A stretch of 64,000 nucleotides of DNA from Oceanospirillaceae bacterium. Its GTDB lineage: Bacteria > Pseudomonadota > Gammaproteobacteria > Pseudomonadales > Oceanobacteraceae. The notes below the pieces were generated by a model, which made no database searches, was not told the DNA's origin, and saw only the letters and a list, made by a program, of their open reading frames with translations. The DNA is taken from assembly GCA_002724925.1 (NCBI GenBank), contig PBQA01000029.1:36555-100554 (forward strand). Direction: 5' to 3'. Position 1 is the first letter of the stretch, and each line of letters starts with the position of its first letter. Shown here in pieces: positions 10,060 through 19,341 of the stretch. The position numbers and the translations under genes are program-made.

Positions 10060-10496
10060 CCTATCAGCATCCTCGCTCTAAACGATTGGCCGTCGTGCTT
10101 AACCTTAAGCGAAGAGAAGAAAAAGAGGCGCTTCAGCGCTGGGGTGATATTGAGCAGCGTCTGACCGCCGAGAGAGACAAACGAACGCAGCTGGACACGT
10201 ACGCTCAGGAGTACCGCCGTCAGATCACCAGCCCGGCGGACCAGAGTGTCGCTGCCGGACAAATACATAACTCTCTCGAATTTATCGGTCAGATAGAGAC
10301 TGCTCTGGCGCAACAGGATACGCAACTCAAGGAACTTGAGGCTCTCAGTCAGCGTGCGCGGGATGCCTATCTTGAGATTCATCATAAAGCCGATGCATTG
10401 GAGAGCATGATCGATAAGCTTGAAGACGAGCACAAGCGGACTATCAGCCGCGCTGAACAGCGTGAAGCGGACGAGTGGGCCAACCGTCGTCGCTGA
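10056..10496 (+). CDS. fliJ: Flagellar export chaperone FliJ
   Basis: FliJ is the coiled-coil stalk of the FliI ring and escorts export chaperones. The 146-residue product is almost entirely charged helix, ending in the conserved basic/acidic segment [21 protein letters not shown]. It starts at GTG in a GTGA overlap with the fliI stop. It closes the fliE operon. Downstream a 129-base gap and a new promoter introduce the second chemosensory operon. Confidence 0.9.
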   Translation: MTYQHPRSKRLAVVLNLKRREEKEALQRWGDIEQRLTAERDKRTQLDTYAQEYRRQITSPADQSVAAGQIHNSLEFIGQIETALAQQDTQLKELEALSQRARDAYLEIHHKADALESMIDKLEDEHKRTISRAEQREADEWANRRR

Positions 10497-10522
10497 TTAT
10501 CCAAATCGCATATTTCCTGACT

Positions 10523-10550
10523 TTCATACCTTCATTTAGCGATCTATAAA
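10523..10550 (+). promoter_or_regulatory. Possible sigma-70 promoter of the second che operon
   Basis: TTCATA, 16 bases, TATAAA. It is the best -35/-10 pair in the fliJ to STAS gap, and no correctly spaced sigma-54 or clear sigma-28 site is present there. This is inference from a moderate match. Confidence 0.35.
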
Positions 10551-10598
10551 AAAAACACCACATTGTGTGGCAGCTCACAGATTGCCTACTAATCTTAA

Positions 10599-10614
10599 GG
10601 TCATGTCCATGACC
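10599..10614. promoter_or_regulatory. Palindrome directly before the STAS/che2 operon
   Basis: GGTCATG TC CATGACC is a perfect 7-bp inverted repeat with a two-base centre, ending 11 bases before the ATG at 10626. It overlaps the only ribosome-binding-like sequence (CCGGAA). It could be an operator or an mRNA hairpin that hides the ribosome site. Confidence 0.45.
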
Positions 10615-10625
10615 GGAATAAAACC

Positions 10626-10907
10626 ATGACCGACACCAGCCCAGTTAACTGTGGTAACCGCCTTAGCATTGATCAGGCTGAAGCTCTCCTAGAGAAGCTT
10701 GAGGCTGCAGTGCAAGCAGGTGGGGATGTTGTTCTTGATGGCAGTGAGGTGCAGTACTCGGATACAGCGGGTTACCAGCTTCTGATCAGCCTCCGGAAAA
10801 CGCTGGAAACCACAGGTAACAGCATTCAATGGCATGCGGTCTCTGAAAATATCCGGGAGATAACGGGCTATCTTGGCCTCAAGCAGGCGATAAACCTGCC
10901 AGATTAA
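10626..10907 (+). CDS. STAS-domain protein (anti-sigma-antagonist-like) heading the che2 operon
   Basis: This is a 93-residue single STAS domain. Such proteins usually switch partners when phosphorylated by an anti-sigma-type kinase. The phosphoacceptor loop reads YSDTAGYQLL, so a Thr (Thr47) sits where SpoIIAA-type proteins usually have Ser. It is the first gene of the second chemosensory operon and lies 29 bases before cheY. The function within the pathway is not known to me; it may be an output or an input of the neighbouring kinase systems, including the PP2C/HATPase protein at 19654. The STAS fold call is fairly secure, the role is inference. Confidence 0.8.
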   Translation: MTDTSPVNCGNRLSIDQAEALLEKLEAAVQAGGDVVLDGSEVQYSDTAGYQLLISLRKTLETTGNSIQWHAVSENIREITGYLGLKQAINLPD

Positions 10908-10936
10908 TTATTCGTTTACTAAGAGGGAGTACTCCT

Positions 10937-11299
10937 ATGACGAGTATTTTAGCGGTCGATGATTCGGCATCCATGCGTCAGATGGTGAGTTTCACACTGA
11001 AAGGTGCGGGCTTTGACGTACGCGAAGCGACTGACGGTGTGGAGGCGTTAGAAATCGCTAAAACGGAGAGTTTTGACCTGGTGCTGACCGACGTAAATAT
11101 GCCAAACATGAATGGCATTGAGTTGGTGAAGAATCTTCGTCAACTCGACAATTATAAGTTTACCCCGATGCTTATGTTAACCACCGAATCGGCAGGTGAC
11201 ATGAAGATGCAGGGCAAACAGGCAGGTGCTACCGGCTGGATCGTGAAGCCGTTTAATCCGGATCAATTGCTGAGTACGATCAAGCGCGTTCTGGGGTAA
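10937..11299 (+). CDS. cheY: CheY-type response regulator of the second chemosensory system
   Basis: This is a stand-alone receiver domain of 120 residues with the acidic pair at 8-9, phospho-acceptor Asp52 (LVLTDVNMP), the switch Thr (MLTTES) and the Lys of VKPF. It differs clearly from the flagellar CheY at 34224 and begins MTSILAVDDSASMRQMV, typical of CheY proteins in Che2/F7 operons. It lies between the STAS gene and cheA, with a good ribosome site (AAGAGGGAG). Whether it acts on the flagellar motor is unknown. Confidence 0.9.
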   Translation: MTSILAVDDSASMRQMVSFTLKGAGFDVREATDGVEALEIAKTESFDLVLTDVNMPNMNGIELVKNLRQLDNYKFTPMLMLTTESAGDMKMQGKQAGATGWIVKPFNPDQLLSTIKRVLG

Positions 11300-11303
11300 G
11301 CAC

Positions 11304-13391
11304 ATGAGTGTCGATCTGTCGCAATTTCATCAGGTATTTTTCGAAGAAAGTTTCGAAGGCCTGGACGTTATGGAAAGTGAGCTGCTGGATATGGACCCTG
11401 CAGATGTCGATGACGAGACCGTCAATAATATCTTTCGCGCGGCTCATTCTATTAAAGGTGGCGCAGGTACATTTGGCTTTATGCCTGTGTCTGAGTTCAC
11501 ACACGTTCTTGAAACCTTGCTTGACGAAATACGCTCCGGAAAACGCTCCATGGAGCCCCGCTACGTCGACCTTTTTCTGCAGTCGGTCGACTGTCTGCGT
11601 GGCATGCTTTCCGATATGCAGGATGGAAACGATCCAGAGACAGAACGCCCTGCCGAGTTGCGTAAAGAATTCGAGGTGATTCTTGGAATGGAGCAGGAGA
11701 GTGCTGCTTCAGAAAATACCGACGCAGACTCTGACGAAAAAGATCATGGTTGGTTAATCGATGTACACCCTCATACCGATCTGCTGATGACCGGTAATGA
11801 ACCCTTCCGTATGTTCCGTGAATTGCGCGAACTGGTCGGGGAAGACAGCTTTGATGTTACCGCCGATATCGACAATGTCCCAGAACTGAGCAGTCTGACG
11901 CCAGAAGAATGCATCATCAACTGGCAGATCAAAGTCACGACCTCAGTGCCACTCGAAGATATCAAAGCGATTTTTGAGTGGGTCGAGGATGAGTGTGATC
12001 TGACCTATTCGCCTCTAACGGGTGATGCAGATACCACTGCGGATAACAGCACAATACCGGATCAGAAAGCCCCTGAAGAGCAGGAACAGCAATCTCAAGA
12101 GACACCAGAGGTTGTTGCGGAAAAAGCACCTGTGATCGCTGAGGCTCAGAAAGCTGCGAAGCCTGCAAAAGCTCCGAAGAAGGCCGCCGAAAGCTCATCA
12201 ATACGGGTGTCCATCGATAAAGTCGATAGCCTGATTAATATGGTCGGTGAGTTGGTGATTACCCAGTCGATGCTGGGGCAGCTTGGACAGGACTTTGATC
12301 TGAGCCGTCTTGCAAAATTACAGGAAGGCTTGTCTCAGCTGGAACAGAATACGCGCGAACTGCAGGAAAGCGTCATGAAAATACGCATGATGCCGATCAG
12401 TTTTGCCTTCAGTCGCTTCCCGCGTCTGGTACGGGATCTGGGTGGTCAGCTCGGTAAGAAAGTTATTCTCGAAACCATCGGTGAGCAGACGGAACTTGAT
12501 AAAACGGTGATGGAAAAGATCAACGATCCTCTTGTGCACCTCGTTCGTAACTCAATGGATCACGGGCTTGAGACAACAGAAAAGCGTATCGCTGCCGGTA
12601 AATCCGAAGAGGGAACCATCACCCTGAATGCGTACCACCAGGGCGGAAATATCGTTATTGAAGTGGCAGATGACGGCGCGGGTCTGAACGAAGACCGGAT
12701 TCTGTCGAAAGCCATAGAAAAAGGTCTGGTACCTGAGAACAACAACCTGACCCCAGAAGAAATTCACAACCTTATCTTCCTGCCGGGTTTCTCAACAGCA
12801 GAAGCGGTGAGCGATATTTCTGGCCGTGGTGTTGGTATGGATGTGGTGCGTCGGAATATTCAGGCGCTGAATGGCAGTATTGAAGTGAAGTCTCAGCGTA
12901 ACGTGGGTTCCACTTTCATTATTCGCTTGCCACTGACACTCGCTATTCTCGATGGACAACTCGTTAAGGTCTGCGAAGAAACGTACATCTTCCCGCTGGT
13001 ATCGATTGTTGAATCCATCCAGATTCACAGATCTTCACTGAATCATGTCACCGGTAGCCAGTACGTCATGCAGCTGCGCGATGAATATATTCCGATTGTA
13101 AGACTCGATCAGATCTTTGGACTGCGTGATGACAAAGATGTTGTCGATGAAATGATGCTGGTGGTTGTTGAAGGTGACAACGAGAAAATTGGCATCGTGG
13201 TCGATGATCTTCTGGGCCAGCAGCAGGTCGTTATTAAGAGTCTTGAACAGAATTATCAGAAAGTGTCCGGTATTTCGGGCGCCACAATTCTGGGTGATGG
13301 AACCGTTGCTTTAATAATCGACATTTCCAGTATCGGTAAAAATATTGTTCCTGTTAAACGAAACCAGAACCGCTCTGAACGAGCTGCATGA
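11304..13391 (+). CDS. cheA: Chemotaxis histidine kinase CheA of the second system
   Basis: CheA autophosphorylates and passes phosphate to CheY and CheB in a receptor array. The 695-residue product has a P1 Hpt domain with His48 (FRAAHSIKGGAGTFGF), a possible P2 region at about 145-235, an Ala/Lys/Pro linker, the P3 dimerisation helices (from about 295), P4 kinase motifs (N-box VHLVRNSMDHG, G1 VADDGAGL, G2 SGRGVGMDVV) and a P5 CheW-like domain. It contrasts with the flagellar CheA at 35414, which has a repeat-rich linker. The stop overlaps the in-frame alternative cheW start (ATGA). Confidence 0.95.
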   Translation: MSVDLSQFHQVFFEESFEGLDVMESELLDMDPADVDDETVNNIFRAAHSIKGGAGTFGFMPVSEFTHVLETLLDEIRSGKRSMEPRYVDLFLQSVDCLRGMLSDMQDGNDPETERPAELRKEFEVILGMEQESAASENTDADSDEKDHGWLIDVHPHTDLLMTGNEPFRMFRELRELVGEDSFDVTADIDNVPELSSLTPEECIINWQIKVTTSVPLEDIKAIFEWVEDECDLTYSPLTGDADTTADNSTIPDQKAPEEQEQQSQETPEVVAEKAPVIAEAQKAAKPAKAPKKAAESSSIRVSIDKVDSLINMVGELVITQSMLGQLGQDFDLSRLAKLQEGLSQLEQNTRELQESVMKIRMMPISFAFSRFPRLVRDLGGQLGKKVILETIGEQTELDKTVMEKINDPLVHLVRNSMDHGLETTEKRIAAGKSEEGTITLNAYHQGGNIVIEVADDGAGLNEDRILSKAIEKGLVPENNNLTPEEIHNLIFLPGFSTAEAVSDISGRGVGMDVVRRNIQALNGSIEVKSQRNVGSTFIIRLPLTLAILDGQLVKVCEETYIFPLVSIVESIQIHRSSLNHVTGSQYVMQLRDEYIPIVRLDQIFGLRDDKDVVDEMMLVVVEGDNEKIGIVVDDLLGQQQVVIKSLEQNYQKVSGISGATILGDGTVALIIDISSIGKNIVPVKRNQNRSERAA

Positions 13392-13399
13392 GGTCCGGG

Positions 13400-13921
13400 A
13401 TGGAAGAGCTTAAGAAAGAAATAGTTTTGCCCGAAGGCGACATCGGCGACGAGCAGCAATACCTGACGTTCATCATGTCAGGTGAAGAGTACGGTGTAGA
13501 TATTCTGGCTGTTCAGGAGATTCGCGGCTGGGAAGAACCCACTTTGATCCCTAATGCGCCCTCGTACATCCGCGGTGTGATCAACCTCCGGGGAACCATC
13601 GTTCCTATTATGGATTTGCGCCTGAGATTCGGTCTCGATGAGGCAGATTATACCGCAACCACTGTTGTCATTATTCTGAAATTTGACAGTGACAATGGCG
13701 AGCGCGTGATGGGTATTGTTGTCGATGCTGTATCCGATGTTTATACCATTGCCGACGAAGATACCCGTCGACCTCCAGAACTTACGGAGGACGACAACTC
13801 AGATTTTATAAAAGGTCTGGTGAACGTGAACGAGAAGATGGTCATTCTGCTCGATGTAGAAGAGCTACTGATGCTACGCATGGGTATGGCTGCAACTCCT
13901 TATTCTATTGATGAAGATTAA
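13400..13921 (+). CDS. cheW: Coupling protein CheW of the second system
   Basis: CheW links CheA to the receptor. The product is a CheW domain of 173 residues with the typical EEYGVDILAVQEIRGW strand and the YIRGVINLRGTIVPIMDLRLRFG core. ATG 13400 has GAGGT a few bases upstream; ATG 13388, overlapping the cheA stop, would add four residues and cannot be excluded. The gene lies between cheA and the receptor gene. Confidence 0.92.
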   Translation: MEELKKEIVLPEGDIGDEQQYLTFIMSGEEYGVDILAVQEIRGWEEPTLIPNAPSYIRGVINLRGTIVPIMDLRLRFGLDEADYTATTVVIILKFDSDNGERVMGIVVDAVSDVYTIADEDTRRPPELTEDDNSDFIKGLVNVNEKMVILLDVEELLMLRMGMAATPYSIDED

Positions 13922-13964
13922 CTGCCGTAAGGTATTTGCCTGAAGAAGGTACAGGAAGGTAACT

Positions 13965-16712
13965 ATGAGCTTTTTCCGCAATATCATTTCCGGTGGCGCA
14001 GCCATCGACCCTAATAAAATCCGTGAAATGGAAGGGAAGCTGGCTGCGATTGAGAAAAGTCAGGCTTCTATTGAATTCAAGCCGGACGGAACGATTGTCA
14101 CAGCAAATCAGAATTTTTTGGATGCGATGGGCTACCGCCTGGAGGAGATACAGGGCCAGCACCACAGTATTTTTGTGTCGGCTAAGTACGCTAAAACTCC
14201 AGAATACGCGGCCTTCTGGAATTCTTTGGCACGTGGAGATTTTCAGACGGCGGAGTTTGAGCGCTTTAATAAAGCTGGCGAGAGTATCTGGATTCAGGCG
14301 ACGTATAACCCAATCTTTGATGAAACAGGCAAAGTGGTGAAGGTTATTAAGTACGCAACTGATATTACCGAGCAGAAACGCCGGAATATTGATTTCGCGG
14401 GCAAAGTAGAAGCGATCAGCCGTGCCCAGGCCATGATCGAGTTTACGCCAGAAGGTGAGATCCTGACGGCGAACGATAACTTCCTGAAGACTCTGGGATA
14501 TCAGCTAAGCGAAATTCAGGGGAAGCATCATCGCATGTTCGTGAAACCAGAGTATGCAAACAGCCCTGAATACGCAGAATTCTGGAAGAAGCTGGGACAA
14601 GGTGAATTCAGTGCCGATGAGTTCGAGCGTGTAGCCAAAAATGGTAGCTCAGTCTGGATTCAGGCGACTTATAACCCTATCGTCAATGATGATGGTGATG
14701 TCGTTAAGGTCGTGAAATTTGCCTCAGATATTACCGAGCAGAAAGCCAGGGCTGTGGTCAATGAGAAGAATGCTCAGATCGCCAGTGCATTGAAGTTGTG
14801 TCAGGCAACGGTGATGATGGCAGATAATGATCTCAACATTGTTTATATGAACGATGAGATGGTGAAAATGCTTCAGAATCGTGAAGCAGACATCCAGAAG
14901 CATCTCAGTAACTTTAAAGTGTCGGAGTTGATCGGCACCAACGTCGATAGCTTCCATAAAAAGCCTTCGCATCAGCGAGGCATTCTGCAGTCTTTGGATG
15001 GGCCTATCGAAACTCAGCTGTCGTTCGATGACGTCAAGTTTGATCTGACTGCATCTCCCTGGTACGACGCCGATGGTAACCGCATTGGTACCGTGGTTGA
15101 GTGGGTTGATATGACCGATATCCTAAAAGCCCGTGAAGAAGAAAAGCGGATTGCAAACGAGAACCTTCGCGTACGTCAGGCACTCGACTCTGTCAGCACG
15201 AACGCCATGATTGCAGACACTGACGGCAATATCATTTATATGAACGAAGCCGTTGAAAATATGATGAAGGACTCTGAAGCGGATCTGCGTAAGGACCTGC
15301 CTTCATTCAATGCCTCGGCCTTGATGGGCGCGAACATCGATACATTCCATAAGAATCCTGCGCATCAGCGCTCTATGCTGGCTGCCTTAACACAGACCTA
15401 TAAAACCCAGATCGAGGTTGGTGGTCGTCATTATTCGTTGATCGCTAACCCGATTATCAATGAAAGTAATGAGCGTCTGGGTACGGTTGTTGAGTGGACA
15501 GATCGTACCATTGAGGTTCGTGCTGAGCGTGAGATCGATACCATCGTTGAAGCCGCCGCGGGTGGAGATCTGTCGCGTCGGATCGACACTATCGGTAAGC
15601 AAGGTTTCTTCCTTGGTCTGGCCGAAGGCCTCAACCGTTTGCTTGGTATTGCGGATGATGTTGTTAACGATACCGTACGTATCTTCGATGCTCTGGCGCA
15701 TGGCAATCTGACCCGCAAAATTGAAACAGACTACATGGGCTCATTTGGCAAGCTCAAGCAGGACGCGAACTCAACAGTTGAGCGCCTGACCGAAATCATG
15801 ACCCGTATCCGTGAGTCTGCTTCGACCGTTGCTACGGGCGCGAGTGAAATTGCTCAGGGCAACGCGGATCTGAGTAAGCGTACTGAGTCTCAGGCTTCGA
15901 GTCTGGAAGAAACCGCTTCCAGCATGGAAGAAATGACCAGTGCGGTGAAACAGACCAGCGAAAATTCTGTACACGCCAACGAGCTGGCAAGTTCGGCGAA
16001 GAACAAAGCGGAAGAAGGCGGCGAAGTCGTTGAGAAAGCTGTCACTGCGATGGATGAAATTAATCAGGCCAGTAAGAAAATCTCAGACATTATCGGTGTA
16101 ATTGATGAAATCGCCTTCCAGACCAACCTGCTGGCACTGAATGCCGCCGTTGAGGCAGCGAGAGCTGGAGAGCAGGGACGGGGCTTTGCGGTGGTTGCCG
16201 GTGAGGTAAGAAACCTGGCTCAGCGTTCTGCCGGAGCAGCAAAAGAGATCAAGGATCTGATCCGCGACAGCGTAGACAAAGTTGAAGCTGGCACGTCACT
16301 TGTGAATGCATCGGGTAAAACTCTGAACGAAATTATCGGTGCGGTTGATCGTGTATCGGCCATGATTCAGGAAATCAGCACTGCGGCGGCTGAGCAGTCT
16401 GCAGGTATCGATCAGGTGAACAGCGCGGTTGCCCAGATGGACGAAATGACCCAGCAGAATGCTGCTCTGGTTGAGGAGGCAACTGCGGCTGGTGAGGCAA
16501 TGGCCGGACAGGCTCAGGGTATGACTCAGCTGATGGAATTCTTCACCGTTGATGCGTCGTTTGCATCGGGGTCTATGGCGATGGATGCTCCAGTCGCGGC
16601 AGCGCCTTCTCAAGCTGCGGCTCCTACAGCGACAAAAGCTCCGTCCGCACCAGCTGCTGATCAAGGTGGGCTGTCGGTCAGTAATTCTCATGATGACTGG
16701 GAAGAGTTCTGA
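13965..16712 (+). CDS. Soluble Aer2-like chemoreceptor with four PAS domains
   Basis: This is a 915-residue methyl-accepting protein without transmembrane helices. Two BdlA-like PAS domains (about 25-136 and 146-258, each with WIQATYNP and DITEQK) are followed by two further PAS domains (272-385 and 401-516). The latter carry His, Leu at +30 and Trp at +49 (His331/Leu361/Trp380 and His462/Leu492/Trp511), the same spacing as the haem-ligand His234, Leu264 and Trp283 of P. aeruginosa Aer2. A HAMP-like stretch (520-625) and a Tar-like signalling hairpin ([20 protein letters not shown] tip) follow. The protein ends in DWEEF, a CheR-docking pentapeptide like GWEEF of P. aeruginosa McpB/Aer2. It probably reports oxygen or a haem ligand to the adjacent CheA; FAD or no cofactor in the first two PAS domains is possible. 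Confidence 0.9.
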   Translation: MSFFRNIISGGAAIDPNKIREMEGKLAAIEKSQASIEFKPDGTIVTANQNFLDAMGYRLEEIQGQHHSIFVSAKYAKTPEYAAFWNSLARGDFQTAEFERFNKAGESIWIQATYNPIFDETGKVVKVIKYATDITEQKRRNIDFAGKVEAISRAQAMIEFTPEGEILTANDNFLKTLGYQLSEIQGKHHRMFVKPEYANSPEYAEFWKKLGQGEFSADEFERVAKNGSSVWIQATYNPIVNDDGDVVKVVKFASDITEQKARAVVNEKNAQIASALKLCQATVMMADNDLNIVYMNDEMVKMLQNREADIQKHLSNFKVSELIGTNVDSFHKKPSHQRGILQSLDGPIETQLSFDDVKFDLTASPWYDADGNRIGTVVEWVDMTDILKAREEEKRIANENLRVRQALDSVSTNAMIADTDGNIIYMNEAVENMMKDSEADLRKDLPSFNASALMGANIDTFHKNPAHQRSMLAALTQTYKTQIEVGGRHYSLIANPIINESNERLGTVVEWTDRTIEVRAEREIDTIVEAAAGGDLSRRIDTIGKQGFFLGLAEGLNRLLGIADDVVNDTVRIFDALAHGNLTRKIETDYMGSFGKLKQDANSTVERLTEIMTRIRESASTVATGASEIAQGNADLSKRTESQASSLEETASSMEEMTSAVKQTSENSVHANELASSAKNKAEEGGEVVEKAVTAMDEINQASKKISDIIGVIDEIAFQTNLLALNAAVEAARAGEQGRGFAVVAGEVRNLAQRSAGAAKEIKDLIRDSVDKVEAGTSLVNASGKTLNEIIGAVDRVSAMIQEISTAAAEQSAGIDQVNSAVAQMDEMTQQNAALVEEATAAGEAMAGQAQGMTQLMEFFTVDASFASGSMAMDAPVAAAPSQAAAPTATKAPSAPAADQGGLSVSNSHDDWEEF

Positions 16713-16718
16713 TCAGGT

Positions 16719-17567
16719 ATGAACGCACATGTGTCTGATAAGCCCCTGTTAGCCGACAAAGAGTTTTTAATGACAGAGCGCGATTTCGATGAGATCGCAG
16801 CTCTTGCTCTTAAACATACGGGGATTGTTCTCGGTCGCCATAAAGCGAATATGGTTTACGGACGTATAGCTCGCAGGCTGCGTCAGACGGGGTATCGAAA
16901 CTTTGCAGATTACCTGGCGTATCTTAAAGACAATTTTAGGGACGAATCGACAAATTTTATAAACCTAATTACAACCAATCTGACGTCTTTTTACCGGGAG
17001 CCTCATCACTTTGATTTTTTGAGGGATACGGTCATCCCGGAATTAAAGAAAAAATCAGATAAGAAGGTCAGAATCTGGTCTTCTGGTTGTTCCATCGGTC
17101 AAGAGGCGTACACAATCGCCTTTACCCTCGCTGAAGCGCATTTGGCTTCATCATTTGATGTGAAAATTCTCGCGACCGATCTTGATTCAAATGTTGTCAG
17201 TACCGGGGCTGAGGGCATTTACCCTGCGGATAGCCTGATGTCGGTGCCTGATGATACGGTTGAACGATTTTTTGAAAAGAACCGGGCTGGTAATCAGGTT
17301 CGCGTGAAGAAAAGCATGCGGGACCTGGTGCACTTTAAGCGCCTGAACCTTCTTGAAGGTTGGCCCATGAAAGGAAAATTCGACGTTATTTTTTGCCGTA
17401 ATGTCGTAATCTATTTCAACAGAGAGACTCAGAAAACCCTGTTCAACCGCTATGCCGATTATTTACCGGTGGGGGGGTATCTGATTATTGGTCATTCTGA
17501 GTCGCTGAACGGTCTGACAGACCGCTTTAAGTCGGTGGGTAATACCATCTACCAGAAAATCTATTAA
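16719..17567 (+). CDS. cheR: Chemoreceptor methyltransferase CheR
   Basis: CheR methylates receptor glutamates with S-adenosylmethionine. The 282-residue product has the N-terminal helical domain with TNLTSFYREPHHF, the SAM site IWSSGCSIGQEAYTIAF and the C-terminal motif VIFCRNVVIYF. It starts six bases after the receptor gene, whose C-terminal DWEEF peptide is its probable docking site. It is the only cheR in the window; the flagellar che cluster has none. Confidence 0.94.
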   Translation: MNAHVSDKPLLADKEFLMTERDFDEIAALALKHTGIVLGRHKANMVYGRIARRLRQTGYRNFADYLAYLKDNFRDESTNFINLITTNLTSFYREPHHFDFLRDTVIPELKKKSDKKVRIWSSGCSIGQEAYTIAFTLAEAHLASSFDVKILATDLDSNVVSTGAEGIYPADSLMSVPDDTVERFFEKNRAGNQVRVKKSMRDLVHFKRLNLLEGWPMKGKFDVIFCRNVVIYFNRETQKTLFNRYADYLPVGGYLIIGHSESLNGLTDRFKSVGNTIYQKIY

Positions 17568-17578
17568 GGGGTCTGCCT

Positions 17579-18223
17579 ATGCATCAGCGCCCACCCGAGC
17601 CGAAACCTCTCAGTGGTTTCGAGCATGTCGCGCGATATTGGGATGGGGTTCACAACACCTGGGCCGCAAAAATCCTTCCTGGTGAATTATACGTTTCGAC
17701 ACAGGGAGAGATGATTGCCACCGTGTTGGGTTCGTGCGTCTCCGCCTGCATACGCGACCGTAAGCTAGGTATTGGCGGAATGAATCACTTTATGCTGCCA
17801 GAACAGAATGAACACTCAAGCGATGTCTGGGGATCCAACCCGGTAACACAGAACTCACGCTATGGGACCTGGGCGATGGAGTTTCTGATTAACGAGATAC
17901 TTAAACGCGGTGGGCGTCGACAGAATTTAGAAGTGAAGCTTTTCGGCGGCGGTCAGATGATCGCGTCTATGAGTGATATTGGTCAGCGTAATATTCTTTT
18001 TGTATACAACTATTTGCGTAATGAGGGGCTTGAAATCGCCAGTGCTGATGTTGGTGATGTTTACGCACGTAAGGTTCTTTACTTCCCCGATACTGGGTCC
18101 GTGAAAATGCGCCGTATCTCCAATGTTAAGAACGATACATTGATGAAGCGTGAAACTGAATATAGCCGCAAAGTTAAAATGGAAGATATGGAGCAGGGAG
18201 ACAGCGGTATTGATCTCTTTTGA
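17579..18223 (+). CDS. cheD: Chemoreceptor glutamine deamidase CheD
   Basis: CheD deamidates receptor glutamines so that they can be methylated, and in some bacteria binds CheC or CheY. The catalytic Cys53 (TVLGSCVSACIRD) and His70 (GGMNHFMLP) are present. The 214-residue length is slightly above average because of the N- and C-terminal tails. The gene lies between cheR and cheB as in the P. aeruginosa Che2 cluster, with 11- and 12-base gaps. Confidence 0.93.
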   Translation: MHQRPPEPKPLSGFEHVARYWDGVHNTWAAKILPGELYVSTQGEMIATVLGSCVSACIRDRKLGIGGMNHFMLPEQNEHSSDVWGSNPVTQNSRYGTWAMEFLINEILKRGGRRQNLEVKLFGGGQMIASMSDIGQRNILFVYNYLRNEGLEIASADVGDVYARKVLYFPDTGSVKMRRISNVKNDTLMKRETEYSRKVKMEDMEQGDSGIDLF

Positions 18224-18235
18224 GGGGGAAGTTGT

Positions 18236-19282
18236 ATGAGTAAAATTAAAGTCCTGATCATTGATGATTCCGCTCTCATTAGAAAAATGCTTCGCGAAGT
18301 GTTTGATAGTACAGAGGATATCGATGTCGTCGGAGTGGCCAGTGATCCATTGATCGCGCGCGACAAAATTAAACAGTTGAATCCGGATGTCATCACGCTA
18401 GACGTTGAAATGCCGAGGATGGACGGGTTGCAGTTTCTCAGTAACCTCATGCGCCTTCGACCCATGCCGGTAGTGATGGTATCGACCCTTACAGAAAAAG
18501 GGGCACCCGAGACGCTTGAGGCGCTGGAAATGGGCGCAGTTGATTACATCTGTAAACCCAAAGCGCAAAGCCCTGACGAGTTTTACGAATTTGCAGAAGC
18601 ACTATGCGATAAAGTCCGGATTGCTTCGCAGGCGCGTGTCGTTGCTGTTGAAACGACAAGAAGCCAGAAAACGACACGAGTCGTGACGCGTGAAACGAAC
18701 GATAACTACAAACGCATTATTGCCGTGGGGTCATCAACCGGTGGTACAGAGGCCATTTCAGAGGTCCTCTCATCATTACCGGTTAATTGTCCGCCGATAG
18801 TGATCAGTCAGCATATTCCTGAGGTCTTCAGTGCCTCACTGGCAAAACGTCTGGATAACCGCTATCCGATGGAAGTACTCGAAGCGAGGAATGATCTTGA
18901 GGTGACTCCGGGTCGGGTGATCATTGCTCAGGGCGGGCGTCATCTTCGTTTCAGGCGGAAAGGTGATCAGTTGTTCACTATCGTGGACGATGGCCCGAAA
19001 CAGAATCTTCATAAACCTTCGGTTGAGGCAATGTTTGATTCATTGCTACAGGTTGCGGGTGGTAAGCGCCTGGTGGCTGTGATGCTGACGGGCATGGGCG
19101 CTGATGGCGCAGTTGCCATGAAGCGGCTTCATGACGCTGGTGCCCTGACCATGGCGCAGGATGAGGCCTCTTCCGTTGTTTGGGGCATGCCTAAATCAGC
19201 TTATGAGCTGGGTGCGGTTGACGAACTGATTCCTTTGACAGGAATTGCGTCAGAAATGATTAAAAAAGCACGATTGATATGA
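18236..19282 (+). CDS. cheB: Chemotaxis methylesterase CheB of the second system
   Basis: CheB removes receptor methyl groups when phosphorylated by CheA. The 348-residue protein has a receiver domain with Asp56 (VITLDVEMP) and a C-terminal esterase with the catalytic Ser of GSSTGGTEA (167), His193 (SQHIPEVFSASL) and Asp290 (LTGMGADG). It ends the second chemosensory operon; the next gene, another STAS protein, begins after 59 bases. Confidence 0.95.
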   Translation: MSKIKVLIIDDSALIRKMLREVFDSTEDIDVVGVASDPLIARDKIKQLNPDVITLDVEMPRMDGLQFLSNLMRLRPMPVVMVSTLTEKGAPETLEALEMGAVDYICKPKAQSPDEFYEFAEALCDKVRIASQARVVAVETTRSQKTTRVVTRETNDNYKRIIAVGSSTGGTEAISEVLSSLPVNCPPIVISQHIPEVFSASLAKRLDNRYPMEVLEARNDLEVTPGRVIIAQGGRHLRFRRKGDQLFTIVDDGPKQNLHKPSVEAMFDSLLQVAGGKRLVAVMLTGMGADGAVAMKRLHDAGALTMAQDEASSVVWGMPKSAYELGAVDELIPLTGIASEMIKKARLI

Positions 19283-19341
19283 CCACTTTTTGTGGCTTGT
19301 GCTAAACCTATTGTACGAGATTTATTTCAGGAGATAGTCGC

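Noticed and set aside
10569..10586. TGGCAGCTCACAGATTGC as a sigma-54 promoter of the che2 operon
   Set aside because: GG and GC are 13 bases apart; sigma-54 requires ten.
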